A DNA stretch of 64,000 nucleotides from assembly GCF_031921685.1 (NCBI RefSeq), contig NZ_JAPDHU010000002.1, positions 1,426,001 through 1,490,000 on the forward strand, written 5' to 3'. Position 1 is the first letter of the stretch, and the number at the start of each line of letters is the position of its first letter. The notes beneath the pieces are model-generated. The model saw only the letters and a list, made by a program, of their open reading frames with translations. It was not told where the DNA came from and did not search any database. A program made the translations under genes and the position numbers. The stretch comes from Terripilifer sp031921685. GTDB lineage: Bacteria; Pseudomonadota; Alphaproteobacteria; Rhizobiales; Beijerinckiaceae. This document shows positions 1 through 7,578 of the stretch, piece by piece.

Positions 1-287
1 TTAAGAAAGGCGAAATAGCAGCCGACACCCCGCTCATTTCGGACAAAATCCCGCACATGAACTCTCGCACGTTCCGAGACGACAAGGTCGGCAATCTCGT
101 CGCGACCAGCGAGGACATGAAGATCATCGCCGAACTGCGCAAACGCGTCGCTGAGTCGGACAAACGCGTTGCCGAATTGGAGAAGCAATTGCAAGCGGCA
201 CAAATGCCGAAGGTTCTCGAAGCCACGACAGAAAGCAGCAACAAGACGGACGTCGCGCAGCCAGTTGAACCGGCATCAGCAAGCTAA
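1..287 (+). CDS. C-terminal part of an unidentified protein (5' end outside window)
   Basis: The reading frame is open from base 3 to a TAA at 285-287 with no stop upstream, so this is the tail of a longer gene entering from the left. The visible part is about 94 residues. It has a charged heptad-like stretch (EL.KRVAESDKRVAELEKQL) that should form a short coiled coil, followed by a polar tail rich in Thr, Pro and Ala. The ATG at 57 is probably internal, because coding-like sequence precedes it. I do not recognise the family. Confidence 0.55.
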   Translation, partial: KKGEIAADTPLISDKIPHMNSRTFRDDKVGNLVATSEDMKIIAELRKRVAESDKRVAELEKQLQAAQMPKVLEATTESSNKTDVAQPVEPASAS

Positions 288-330
288 GCGTAAGTTACGG
301 CAACCTCAAATTTCCGATGACAAAAGCAAT

Positions 331-354
331 CCCGCCGCCCTTTCGGGCGGCGGG
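331..354 (-). terminator. Rho-independent terminator between convergent genes
   Basis: Perfect 10-bp stem CCCGCCGCCC/GGGCGGCGGG with a TTTC loop, 21 bases past the katG stop. Read on the minus strand it is followed by ATTGCTTTTG, a modest T tract, so it mainly serves katG. It could also stop the plus-strand gene ending at 287. Confidence 0.75.
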
Positions 355-375
355 ATGCATCATCGTTAACCTTGC

Positions 376-2568
376 TTAGGCCGTCAGGTCGAAGCGATCG
401 AGGTTCATGACCTTAGTCCAGGCCTTGGCGAAATCCTTCACGAATTTCTCCTGGCCATCGGAGCTCGCATAAACCTCCGCCAGCGCGCGCAACTGCGAGT
501 GCGATCCAAAGATCAGATCGACGCGTGTGCCGGTCCACTTCACCGCATTGGTCTTGCGGTCGCGCCCTTCATAGACATTCTCTTGCTTGGACGGTTCCCA
601 CTTGGTGCTCATCTCGAGCAGATTGACGAAGAAGTCGTTCGTCAAAGTCCCGGGACGCTTGGTGAAGACACCATGGGCTGACTTGTCGGCATTGGTGCCA
701 AGCACGCGCAGGCCACCGACCAGCGCAGTCATCTCCGGCGCCGTCAGCGTCAGAAGCTGTGCCCGGTCGACCAGCAGCTCTTCCGGCGTCAGACGCGCTT
801 TGCCGCGCGAATAGTTACGGAAACCGTCGGCGATCGGTTCCAGCGGTGCAAAGGAATGCGTGTCCGTGTCTTCCTGGGTCGCATCCATGCGTCCCGGCGT
901 GAACGGCACGCTGACGGAATGACCGCCATCCTTGGCCGCTTTCTCGATGGCCGCGCTGCCGCCGAGTACGATGAGGTCGGCGAGCGAGACCTTCTTCTTG
1001 CCGCCGCCCGCATTGAACGCCTTCTGAATCGCTTCGAGCTTCTGAAGCACCGTGGCGAGCTCAGCCGGCTGGTTGACCGCCCAATCCTTCTGCGGTGCCA
1101 GGCGCACGCGCGCGCCATTGGCGCCACCGCGCTTGTCCGAACCGCGGAAGGTCGAGGCCGAAGCCCAGGCCGCCGACACCAGTTGCGAAACGGTGAGGCC
1201 GCTCGCCAGGATCTTCTCCTTCAGATCGGCGATGTCCTTATCGCCGATCACTTCATGATCGAGCGCCGGGATCGGATCCTGCCAGATCAGCTTCTCCTTC
1301 GGCACGAGCGGGCCGAGGTAGCGCACGATCGGACCCATGTCGCGGTGGGTCAGCTTGAACCACGCACGCGCGAAGGCATCAGCGAACTGATCCGGATGTT
1401 CGAAGAACCGCCGCGAGATTTTCTCGTAGGCCGGATCGAACCGCAGGGACAGGTCGGTGGTCAGCATGGTTGGTGCATGCTTCTTCGCCGGGTCGAAAGC
1501 ATCCGGGATCGTGCCGGCGCCAGCGCCGTTCTTCGCCGTCCATTGATGGGCGCCGGCCGGGCTCTTGGTCAACTCCCACTCGTAACCAAAGAGGTTCTCG
1601 AAGAAGTTGTTGCTCCATTTCGTCGGCGTCTTCGTCCAGATCACTTCCAGACCGCTGCCGATCGCATCGCCGGCCGCACCGCTGCCGTAGGAGTTCTTCC
1701 AGCCCAGGCCCTGCTCTTCGATTGAAGCGCCTTCCGGCTCGGGCCCGACATATTTGCCGGGATCGGCCGCGCCATGGGTTTTGCCGAACGTGTGGCCGCC
1801 AGCGATGAGCGCCACCGTCTCCTCGTCATCCATGGCCATGCGCGCGAAGGTTTCGCGAATGTCGCGGGCCGCCGCGATCGGATCGGGATTGCCGTTCGGG
1901 CCTTCCGGGTTGACGTAGATCAGACCCATCTGCACGGCGGCGAGCGGGTTCGCCAGATCGCGATCGCCGGAATAGCGCTCGTCCGCCAGCCATGTGCCTT
2001 CCGGACCCCAGTAAATATCCTGCTCCGGCTCCCACACGTCGGCGCGGCCGCCGCCGAAGCCGAAGGTTTTGAAGCCCATGGATTCCAGCGCGACATTGCC
2101 GGCCAGGATCATGAGATCGGCCCAAGAGAGTTTTTGACCGTATTTCTGCTTGATCGGCCACAGCAGGCGCCGCGCTTTGTCGAGATTGACGTTGTCGGGC
2201 CAGCTGTTGAGCGGCGCGAAACGCTGCGTGCCGGATCCGGCACCGCCGCGACCATCGCCGATACGATAGGTGCCAGCGCTGTGCCAGGCCATGCGGATAA
2301 AGAAGCCGCCATAGTGACCGAAATCCGCCGGCCACCATTCCTGCGAATCCGTCATCAGGGCATGCAGATCCTTGATGACCGCGTTCAGATCGAGCGTCTT
2401 GAATTCCTTGGCGTAGTCGAAAGACTCGCTGAGCGGGGTGGACAGGCTGGAATTCTGGTGGAGAACCTGAACATCCAATTGGTTCGGCCACCAATCCCGA
2501 TTAATTCGCGCCATCACGGAATGCGCGACGGGACATTTACCTGCACTGTCTTCAGTTTTCGCGTCCAT
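376..2568 (-). CDS. katG: Catalase-peroxidase KatG
   Basis: Bifunctional haem catalase/peroxidase that removes hydrogen peroxide in the cytoplasm, 730 residues, normal for the family. The start is the ATG at 2568 rather than the longer frame, because GGTGGAGAG lies just upstream and the protein then begins MDAKTEDSAGKCPVAH, typical of KatG. Visible residues are distal Arg92, Trp95 and His96 (RMAWHSAGTYR), Tyr218 and Met244, which should form the Trp-Tyr-Met cross-link needed for catalase activity, and proximal haem ligand His259 (GGHTFGKTHG). A second, haem-free peroxidase-like domain follows, as expected. It is transcribed alone. No oxyR or fur neighbour is visible. Confidence 0.97.
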   Translation of the reverse strand: MDAKTEDSAGKCPVAHSVMARINRDWWPNQLDVQVLHQNSSLSTPLSESFDYAKEFKTLDLNAVIKDLHALMTDSQEWWPADFGHYGGFFIRMAWHSAGTYRIGDGRGGAGSGTQRFAPLNSWPDNVNLDKARRLLWPIKQKYGQKLSWADLMILAGNVALESMGFKTFGFGGGRADVWEPEQDIYWGPEGTWLADERYSGDRDLANPLAAVQMGLIYVNPEGPNGNPDPIAAARDIRETFARMAMDDEETVALIAGGHTFGKTHGAADPGKYVGPEPEGASIEEQGLGWKNSYGSGAAGDAIGSGLEVIWTKTPTKWSNNFFENLFGYEWELTKSPAGAHQWTAKNGAGAGTIPDAFDPAKKHAPTMLTTDLSLRFDPAYEKISRRFFEHPDQFADAFARAWFKLTHRDMGPIVRYLGPLVPKEKLIWQDPIPALDHEVIGDKDIADLKEKILASGLTVSQLVSAAWASASTFRGSDKRGGANGARVRLAPQKDWAVNQPAELATVLQKLEAIQKAFNAGGGKKKVSLADLIVLGGSAAIEKAAKDGGHSVSVPFTPGRMDATQEDTDTHSFAPLEPIADGFRNYSRGKARLTPEELLVDRAQLLTLTAPEMTALVGGLRVLGTNADKSAHGVFTKRPGTLTNDFFVNLLEMSTKWEPSKQENVYEGRDRKTNAVKWTGTRVDLIFGSHSQLRALAEVYASSDGQEKFVKDFAKAWTKVMNLDRFDLTA

Positions 2569-2882
2569 GTTTCTCTCCACCAAATGTCTTGTCTGCTTCA
2601 CCGCAGAACTCAGGTCATGATCATGGCCTGAACTGCGGCGACAAGTTGATCTTCGTCTCGATTTGCAAAGCAGAAACGCCTCGTCCTGCTTCCGCGATGG
2701 GCTTGGCCTTGAGTGCCCTCCTCCGATGGCCTTCGGCGCCCTGTATAAAGATCGATTGTGTAGGCATGATCACCGGACCGATCCGATGGGCATGACCCTC
2801 TTGAACCCTCCTGGCTTCAGCACGGCATCGGCCTTGTTTAGAACCGAGCGAATGTTGCGCTGGTTTCGGCCGGCGGTCAAAT

Positions 2883-2906
2883 CGATCAAATCGAAATTAT
2901 TGATCG
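2883..2906. promoter_or_regulatory. Spaced inverted repeat in the region upstream of katG
   Basis: CGATCAA and TTGATCG flank a 10-base AT-rich spacer, about 315 bases before the katG start and 80 bases past the chorismate mutase stop. The 420-base gap 2569-2988 has no gene I can support and must contain the katG promoter. The repeat may be an operator, but it is far from the start codon and short enough to be chance. Confidence 0.25.
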
Positions 2907-2988
2907 GAAATGTCTATGATTTTAAGTGCGCAGACACGTATCAGCGTGACTGGCTAAGAGCGTGCCGCAGGCCGATTGGTCAATGCGG

Positions 2989-3414
2989 TCAACGCTTTTT
3001 CCAGGGCGCATCGCCGGAAGCGGCGGCCGCGGCGAAGACACCCTGCTCATAGTCGATAAAGGCCCGTACCATCGCACGATAAGCCGCTTCCGCCACTTTC
3101 GGCGACAGGCCGTTCTGCTCGGCCAGCGACATCGCCTTGCGCACCACGGCCTCGGCCCGCTCCGGCGCCTCGACTTGCGCCGGGTTTTCCTTGAAACGGG
3201 CGGCTTCGTGGACATATCGGCCGCGCTCGGCCATCAAGCGCACAATCTCCCGATCCAGGCGATCGATATTGTCGCGCACCTCGCCCAGCGTTTTGCAGCA
3301 GGCGCCGTCGTCGACCGTCGGACTGCCCCACAAGGCCGGTTTGCTGATCGAAGGTTCTTCCGCGCCGGCCGCGCCCGCAGCCAAGACAAACATCACAACC
3401 ATGATCGTCCGCAT
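2989..3414 (-). CDS. Secreted AroQ-type chorismate mutase-like protein
   Basis: 141 residues with a hydrophobic N-terminal signal (MRTIMVVMFVLAAGAAGAEE), so probably periplasmic. The body has the all-helical AroQ pattern: LGEVRDNIDRLDREIVRLMA, then RYVHEAARFKE, then ERAEAVVRKAMSLAEQNGL. It resembles PchB/AroQ enzymes that rearrange chorismate to prephenate. The ATG at 3414 sits five bases after AGGAG, so it is preferred to the GTG two codons earlier. Two cysteines (DGACCKTL) follow the signal peptide. It lies eight bases after a 59-aa gene and is probably co-transcribed with it. The role of exported chorismate mutases in free-living bacteria is not clear. Confidence 0.8.
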   Translation of the reverse strand: MRTIMVVMFVLAAGAAGAEEPSISKPALWGSPTVDDGACCKTLGEVRDNIDRLDREIVRLMAERGRYVHEAARFKENPAQVEAPERAEAVVRKAMSLAEQNGLSPKVAEAAYRAMVRAFIDYEQGVFAAAAASGDAPWKKR

Positions 3415-3422
3415 GGGCACTC

Positions 3423-3602
3423 CTATTTTGGCTTCTTCTCGGACTTCTTGTCCTCCGCTTCCTCGCTCTCCACGTGGCGCTGATCGGCGGGCTGACGCGT
3501 CACGGTGGGCGGATCGCTGGCCGGAAAAGATTGCTTTAACTCCTCGGTCAGCTCTTTATCTTCCTTACGCTTCTGCGACTTTTTCTTGGTGTCATCGATC
3601 AT
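3423..3602 (-). CDS. Small 59-aa protein with SFPASDPP motif
   Basis: The frame runs from an ATG at 3602 (GGAG five bases upstream) to a TAG at 3423-3425 and encodes 59 very charged residues: a Lys-rich N-terminus, then ELKQSFPASDPPTVTR, then an acidic/basic tail. The SFPASDPP motif marks a widespread family of tiny alphaproteobacterial proteins of unknown function, often beside stress genes. The chorismate mutase-like gene starts eight bases downstream, so the two form an operon. No signal peptide or membrane segment is seen. It is easily missed by gene callers because of its size. Confidence 0.8.
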   Translation of the reverse strand: MIDDTKKKSQKRKEDKELTEELKQSFPASDPPTVTRQPADQRHVESEEAEDKKSEKKPK

Positions 3603-3647
3603 AGGAACTCCATTGTTTGCGAGATGCTGGGGATCATCGTCTCCGCA

Positions 3648-4421
3648 TCAATCGACCTCGTCGCGCGCTTCGCCGCCGACCGTCGCCATGTAACTGGCCG
3701 TGAATGCACCGATCAGCAAAGCGACGAAAACCCAGAGCGATGCATACATTGCAAGTTTGCGGGTCGCTTCGAGGGCGGACTTGGCACGATCAGCCGTTTG
3801 CGCAAGCCGCTGCTCCGCATCGGTCTGGCTGATGCCGGTCTGCCGGGCGATCAATTGCGCGGCATAACTGCGATCGTTGTCGGTGACTTCGGAATTGTCG
3901 AGCATGCGCCCGAAAATGAGCCCGATCTCCTTGCGCGCCGCATCGGGATCTCCACTCTGCTTATCGCTCCGCAGCAAGGAATCGACAAAATACTGCGCAC
4001 CGTTCGTAGCGACGGATGACGCCGTAGATGCCGTTACGGATATCGCGCTCGACAGGATGGTGGCAGCCAAACAGGCGGACACGATGGTCCCGACACACCA
4101 GACCAGCAATCCATGCGCGGTATCGCGGAAATAGGATTCATTGCGATCGACCGTCAGCCACCGCGTGCGCAAGCGCCCGGCGATATAGCCGCCGAGACCA
4201 AAAGCGAAGAGTTGCACGGCCAGGAGCCAGGCAACGGCCAGATAGCCGAGCGTTGAACCTTTGACCGAACCGCCCCAAGGCGAAACCGCCGACAGGCCAA
4301 GACCGGTCCCCAGCGTCAGAAGAACCAAAGCAAAAGCTGTCGCGGCGGCGGCACCCGCGAACACGGCCGGCCAAGATACCGCCGATGCCGATATGGTTCT
4401 TTGCGAAACGACCTCGCTCAT
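3648..4421 (-). CDS. Multi-spanning membrane protein of unknown function
   Basis: 257 residues from the ATG at 4421, which follows a strong AAGGAGG. The longer frame overlaps a 25-aa gene and is rejected. Three hydrophobic segments lie in the N-terminal half (about 17-40, 55-80, 100-130), then a soluble part with RQTGISQTDAEQRLAQT, and a last membrane segment near the C-terminus. The GIS..DAEQRL stretch resembles linker helices in alphaproteobacterial PhnA-like/YMGG-type membrane proteins. Function is unknown. The neighbouring small genes suggest a stress or envelope role. Confidence 0.7.
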   Translation of the reverse strand: MSEVVSQRTISASAVSWPAVFAGAAAATAFALVLLTLGTGLGLSAVSPWGGSVKGSTLGYLAVAWLLAVQLFAFGLGGYIAGRLRTRWLTVDRNESYFRDTAHGLLVWCVGTIVSACLAATILSSAISVTASTASSVATNGAQYFVDSLLRSDKQSGDPDAARKEIGLIFGRMLDNSEVTDNDRSYAAQLIARQTGISQTDAEQRLAQTADRAKSALEATRKLAMYASLWVFVALLIGAFTASYMATVGGEARDEVD

Positions 4422-4431
4422 GATGCCCTCC

Positions 4432-4509
4432 TTAGCGGCCAAGAAGAGCCAGCAGAATGATGATTGGAATTGGAACGCCCAACAGCCAGAGCAATATCCC
4501 GCGACCCAT
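4432..4509 (-). CDS. 25-aa membrane peptide
   Basis: ATG at 4509 preceded by GGAGGA, stop TAA at 4432-4434. The product begins MGRGILLWLLGVPIP and continues as an almost purely hydrophobic run ending in Gly-Arg. That is one transmembrane helix with a kink at the two prolines. The ATG of the next gene is ten bases after the stop and its Shine-Dalgarno overlaps the stop region, so the two are coupled. I recall near-identical peptides (MGRGILLWLLGIP) being common in proteobacteria, with no known function. Confidence 0.7.
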   Translation of the reverse strand: MGRGILLWLLGVPIPIIILLALLGR

Positions 4510-4567
4510 GATGTCCTCCACTGTTGCTGGTTGCGATTTATCGACGTGACATCGAGATGCCAGCCCC

Positions 4568-4834
4568 TCAGGCCGACAGCTCGATGGCGCGCCAAGCGTG
4601 TTTGCTATCAGACCAGACCTGCTCCATGACTTCGTCCGGTTCAGGCGAATGAAACAGCCGGATCATCTGATTATCGGCCCAGAGCTCGCCGCTCCCTCCA
4701 ATGAGATGGAGAAGATTTTTGGCGACGGATGCCGCGTTCTCATCATTGGATGCCGAGATCATGATCCCGGGGCGATCGACGTTGCTGAACTGATCGGCCG
4801 GAAAAAATCGATAGATCGGAGGCAATTCACGCAT
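4568..4834 (-). CDS. Hypothetical 88-aa protein
   Basis: Begins MRELPPIYRFFPADQF at the ATG 4834, behind AAGGAGAC. The longer frame has non-coding-like sequence and is rejected. It is a small soluble protein, fairly acidic, with no signal peptide or membrane helix and a tryptophan-rich C-terminus (ELWADN, QVWSDSKHAW). I do not recognise the family. It precedes the 25-aa peptide gene by 58 bases on the same strand and may belong to the same transcript. Confidence 0.6.
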   Translation of the reverse strand: MRELPPIYRFFPADQFSNVDRPGIMISASNDENAASVAKNLLHLIGGSGELWADNQMIRLFHSPEPDEVMEQVWSDSKHAWRAIELSA

Positions 4835-4978
4835 TGCGGTGTCTCCTTGCGTTCTTTTTAATTGAGTATGCCGCCGCTGATATCGCTGACTGCATGTTGA
4901 ACGATTGCATCGTCCTGCCTTGTAAACTCGGGCAAATACCGAAAGGTTCCATTCAAGATCGGCGGCAAATCCATCAAC

Positions 4979-5006
4979 AAAAAACGCCGGCAATGGCTTG
5001 CCGGCG
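4979..5006 (-). terminator. Rho-independent terminator of the ParB-like gene
   Basis: On the minus strand a perfect 9-bp stem CGCCGGCAA/TTGCCGGCG with a 4-base loop runs straight into six T residues (A6 at 4979-4984 on the plus strand). It lies 77 bases past the stop of the gene at 5084. Confidence 0.88.
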
Positions 5007-5083
5007 GGAAAATCAAACCTTCGTTTCGAACGCAATTCAGAACGCCATATTACGATTTTGGTTCCGACTATTTCGCGAATAAA

Positions 5084-5710
5084 CTAATCGTCCGACGTCG
5101 GTCCACACCAGCCCGGCAGGTAGACCGCCTTCTGGCTCTTGGCCGCTTCCAGTGCTTTCTCGAGCGCCTTATCGAAATTATCGTTCACCAGTTTGCGCGA
5201 CATCTGCCGGCGCAGAAAATCCGCCCATAGAAACTCGCTGAATGGCGTCGTGTCCTTGGCGAAGCCGCCAGCGCGCCGCAGCTCACCGGCAAGGCTGCGG
5301 AACGGATCGTCCTTGAGATCGGCGACCGACTTCGGCAAATCCTTGAACGGCCGGCGTTCGCCCTTGACGTCGTAAGGATAGGCCCAGCGCTTATTATCCA
5401 TGACGCCCCAGAAAGCATCTTTTTCGACCATGGAAAGATCGCCAATGATCGTCACGAGGATATGCTTGACGCCTTCGTCATGCAGCGAAAGCGAGAGATG
5501 ATGATGATCGACGATATAGTAGCGCCCATCGGGGCCCAGAACGACCGGGATCATGTGCTTACCCAGCAGTTCTTCCTGTTTCTTCTTTGACGCATGCTCG
5601 CGCCAGCGTTTGCGCTTCTCCTTCACCTCACGCATGCCGACCGTCATTTGTGTCGGCCGCAGATCCAGGATCGGGACGGGATGAATTCTCGGCTCTCTCG
5701 TATTCGCCAT
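5084..5710 (-). CDS. ParB/Srx-like nuclease-fold protein
   Basis: 208 residues from the ATG at 5710 (AGGAG upstream). The N-terminal half reads like the ParBc_2 family of putative ParB-like nucleases: HPVPILDLRPTQMTVGMREV, HMIPVVLGPDGRYYIVDHHH, then HDEGVKHILVTIIGD. The conserved D-H-H-H cluster near residue 75 fits the presumed active or nucleotide site. There is no helix-turn-helix of chromosomal ParB and no parA neighbour, so a role in plasmid or chromosome segregation is unlikely. It is transcribed alone, with its own terminator. Confidence 0.78.
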   Translation of the reverse strand: MANTREPRIHPVPILDLRPTQMTVGMREVKEKRKRWREHASKKKQEELLGKHMIPVVLGPDGRYYIVDHHHLSLSLHDEGVKHILVTIIGDLSMVEKDAFWGVMDNKRWAYPYDVKGERRPFKDLPKSVADLKDDPFRSLAGELRRAGGFAKDTTPFSEFLWADFLRRQMSRKLVNDNFDKALEKALEAAKSQKAVYLPGWCGPTSDD

Positions 5711-5831
5711 GATCGAGGACTCCTGATGAGGGCAAATCACATTTCGTTCGCGTGCCACAACTCGCGCGCCGAAGGTGGTTCTTCAAATCACCTTCCAGCG
5801 ATCAAAATAAATCCGGTTACGATCTATTCCG

Positions 5832-7043
5832 TTAGATCTCACGCGTCTGCGCCAACCAGAACGACAATTGCGCCAGAAGTCCAGCCGACAGCAAGACAAT
5901 GCCAACGGCCAGCGCCGGATTGCCGCCCACCCCACTCAGCGCCGCGCAAACCGCGCCGATGCTCATCTGCGTGAAGCCATAGAGGCCGGACGCAGAGCCC
6001 GCGACCGCCGGATTGATCCCGAGCGCTTCCGACAAAGCTGTTGGTCCGGCGACACCTGCGCCATAGCTCAAGAGCAGCATCGGGATCACCGTCGACATGA
6101 CGCCCAAAGCACCGGCCAAGACAAAAGACAGAAAAGCGATCGCGCCGATGCAGCTCACCAGATTGCCGATCACCATCAGACGCCCTGTCGACACGCCGCC
6201 GATCAAACGGTTCACCGTCAGACTGCCAAACCAAGCCCCCAGAATATTGATCGCCAGATAGATGCCCACTTCATGCGCCGGTCGATGAAGCTGATCAACG
6301 AAGATGAAGGGAGCGGCACCGATGAACGCATAGATCGACGTGGTCGCGCAACCACCACCAAGCGTATAGCCGAGAAAGCCGCGCGATTTCACAAGCCGGC
6401 GATAGTTACGCAGCACCATGCCCACGTCATGTCCCTGCCCGCCCGTCGTTTCGGGCAGCAGCCGCCAGATCAAAAAGAGATTGACCAGGCCAAGGACACA
6501 TAAGGCGGCGAAGATCGACCGCCATCCCGTCACTGCGGCAAGCAGTGAGCCGACGAGTGGCGACAGGCCTGGCCCCGCCATGACCATCAGGTTCATCAAC
6601 GATAAGCGCTTGGCCGCATCACTGCCGGAAACGCTGTCGCGCACAATGGCACGCCCAAGCACCAGACCCGCACAGCCCCCGAGTGCCTGGAAAAACCGGG
6701 TCACGATCAACGCCTGCACCGTCGGCGCCAGCAGAGCCGCGAGACTGGCGATGACATAGATGACGATGCCGACGATCAGCACTGGCCGACGGCCGAAACG
6801 ATCGGAGATCGGCCCATAGGTAAGCTGGCCGATCGAAAGCCCGATGATATAGGCACTCAGGGTCAATTGCATGGCGCCGGTGCTGGCCTGCAGATCCTGC
6901 CCGGCGAGCGGCAAGGCCGGCACGAAAATATGCATCGCCAGCGTGCCGCTCAAAGTGATGAGAGCGAGAAGCCAGAGCGGCGCCTGTACGACAGGCTTCT
7001 TGGCGCGCGTAACTGGCGTGTCATTTCCGGCATCAAGCGTCAT
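5832..7043 (-). CDS. Bcr/CflA-family MFS drug efflux transporter
   Basis: 403 residues with twelve hydrophobic segments and the MFS loop motif SDRFGRRPVLI after segment 2. The N-terminal pattern (HIFVPALPLAGQDLQAS.GAMQLTLSAYIIGLSIGQL.YGPISD) is characteristic of the Bcr/CflA group of proton-driven multidrug exporters. The start codon overlaps the stop of the upstream marR gene (ATGA), which indicates translational coupling. Together with the operator at 7515-7554 this suggests export of a compound sensed by the MarR protein. The substrate is not known. Confidence 0.9.
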   Translation of the reverse strand: MTLDAGNDTPVTRAKKPVVQAPLWLLALITLSGTLAMHIFVPALPLAGQDLQASTGAMQLTLSAYIIGLSIGQLTYGPISDRFGRRPVLIVGIVIYVIASLAALLAPTVQALIVTRFFQALGGCAGLVLGRAIVRDSVSGSDAAKRLSLMNLMVMAGPGLSPLVGSLLAAVTGWRSIFAALCVLGLVNLFLIWRLLPETTGGQGHDVGMVLRNYRRLVKSRGFLGYTLGGGCATTSIYAFIGAAPFIFVDQLHRPAHEVGIYLAINILGAWFGSLTVNRLIGGVSTGRLMVIGNLVSCIGAIAFLSFVLAGALGVMSTVIPMLLLSYGAGVAGPTALSEALGINPAVAGSASGLYGFTQMSIGAVCAALSGVGGNPALAVGIVLLSAGLLAQLSFWLAQTREI

Positions 7044-7501
7044 TCGCGACGCCCCTTGACGTTGAAATGAAGCAATTGATCGCAGATCCGTTCCAACAAG
7101 CGTTTTGCCGCCGCCACATCGCCAGGCTCGAAACCGGCCAGCAGTTCCCGCTCCAAATCTTCGGAGAGACGGACGAGCTTGCGGGCCAGGGCACGCCCGG
7201 CACTCGTGATGATGATCGCCTTGGCCCGCCGATCCTCTTCATCCTCGCCGCGCTCGATCAGCCCCGCCGCTTCCAGCGTATTGAGCACTCGCACGACCGA
7301 AGAACTGTCGAGCGCCAGCGCTGCCGCGAGATCTTTCTGACGCATCGGCTCTTTCGACCGCGCCAGATGGATAAGCGGCATCCATGTCGCTTCCGTCAGG
7401 TCAAACGGCTGCAGTCGCAGATCAACCGCGCGCCGCCATTGCCGCGCAGCCAGACCGATCAGACTGCCGAGCCGTTTCGGCGGCTCGTCTTGCAATGACA
7501 T
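7040..7501 (-). CDS. MarR-family transcriptional regulator
   Basis: 153 residues from the ATG at 7501. Longer starts would fall inside the operator. It has the winged-helix pattern of MarR: TEATWMPLIHLARSKEPMRQ, then QKDLAAALALDSSSVVRVLN as recognition helix and GLIERGEDEEDRRAKAI as wing, with the D-R-R signature. It should repress itself and the overlapping efflux gene until a ligand binds. A perfect 40-bp inverted repeat lies 13 bases upstream of the start. Confidence 0.9.
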   Translation of the reverse strand: MSLQDEPPKRLGSLIGLAARQWRRAVDLRLQPFDLTEATWMPLIHLARSKEPMRQKDLAAALALDSSSVVRVLNTLEAAGLIERGEDEEDRRAKAIIITSAGRALARKLVRLSEDLERELLAGFEPGDVAAAKRLLERICDQLLHFNVKGRRE

Positions 7502-7514
7502 TCCCGGTTCCCAT

Positions 7515-7554
7515 TTAGTTTGCATGTCATGTAATTGGATGACATGCAAACTAA
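7515..7554. promoter_or_regulatory. Operator: 40-bp perfect inverted repeat upstream of marR
   Basis: Two perfect 16-base arms, TTAGTTTGCATGTCAT and its complement, flank an 8-base spacer GTAATTGG. Each arm itself contains the near-palindrome TTTGCATG. It lies between the stop of the metal ATPase gene and the marR start, so it is almost surely the autoregulatory MarR site. It could equally form an RNA hairpin that helps terminate transcription from the upstream ATPase gene. Confidence 0.8.
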
Positions 7555-7578
7555 TTCAGGGCAAGGGCTCGTCGGGGG

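Noticed and set aside
5084..5710. Chromosome-partitioning ParB
   Set aside because: No helix-turn-helix, no parA, no parS-like palindrome seen. Only the nuclease-fold part is similar.
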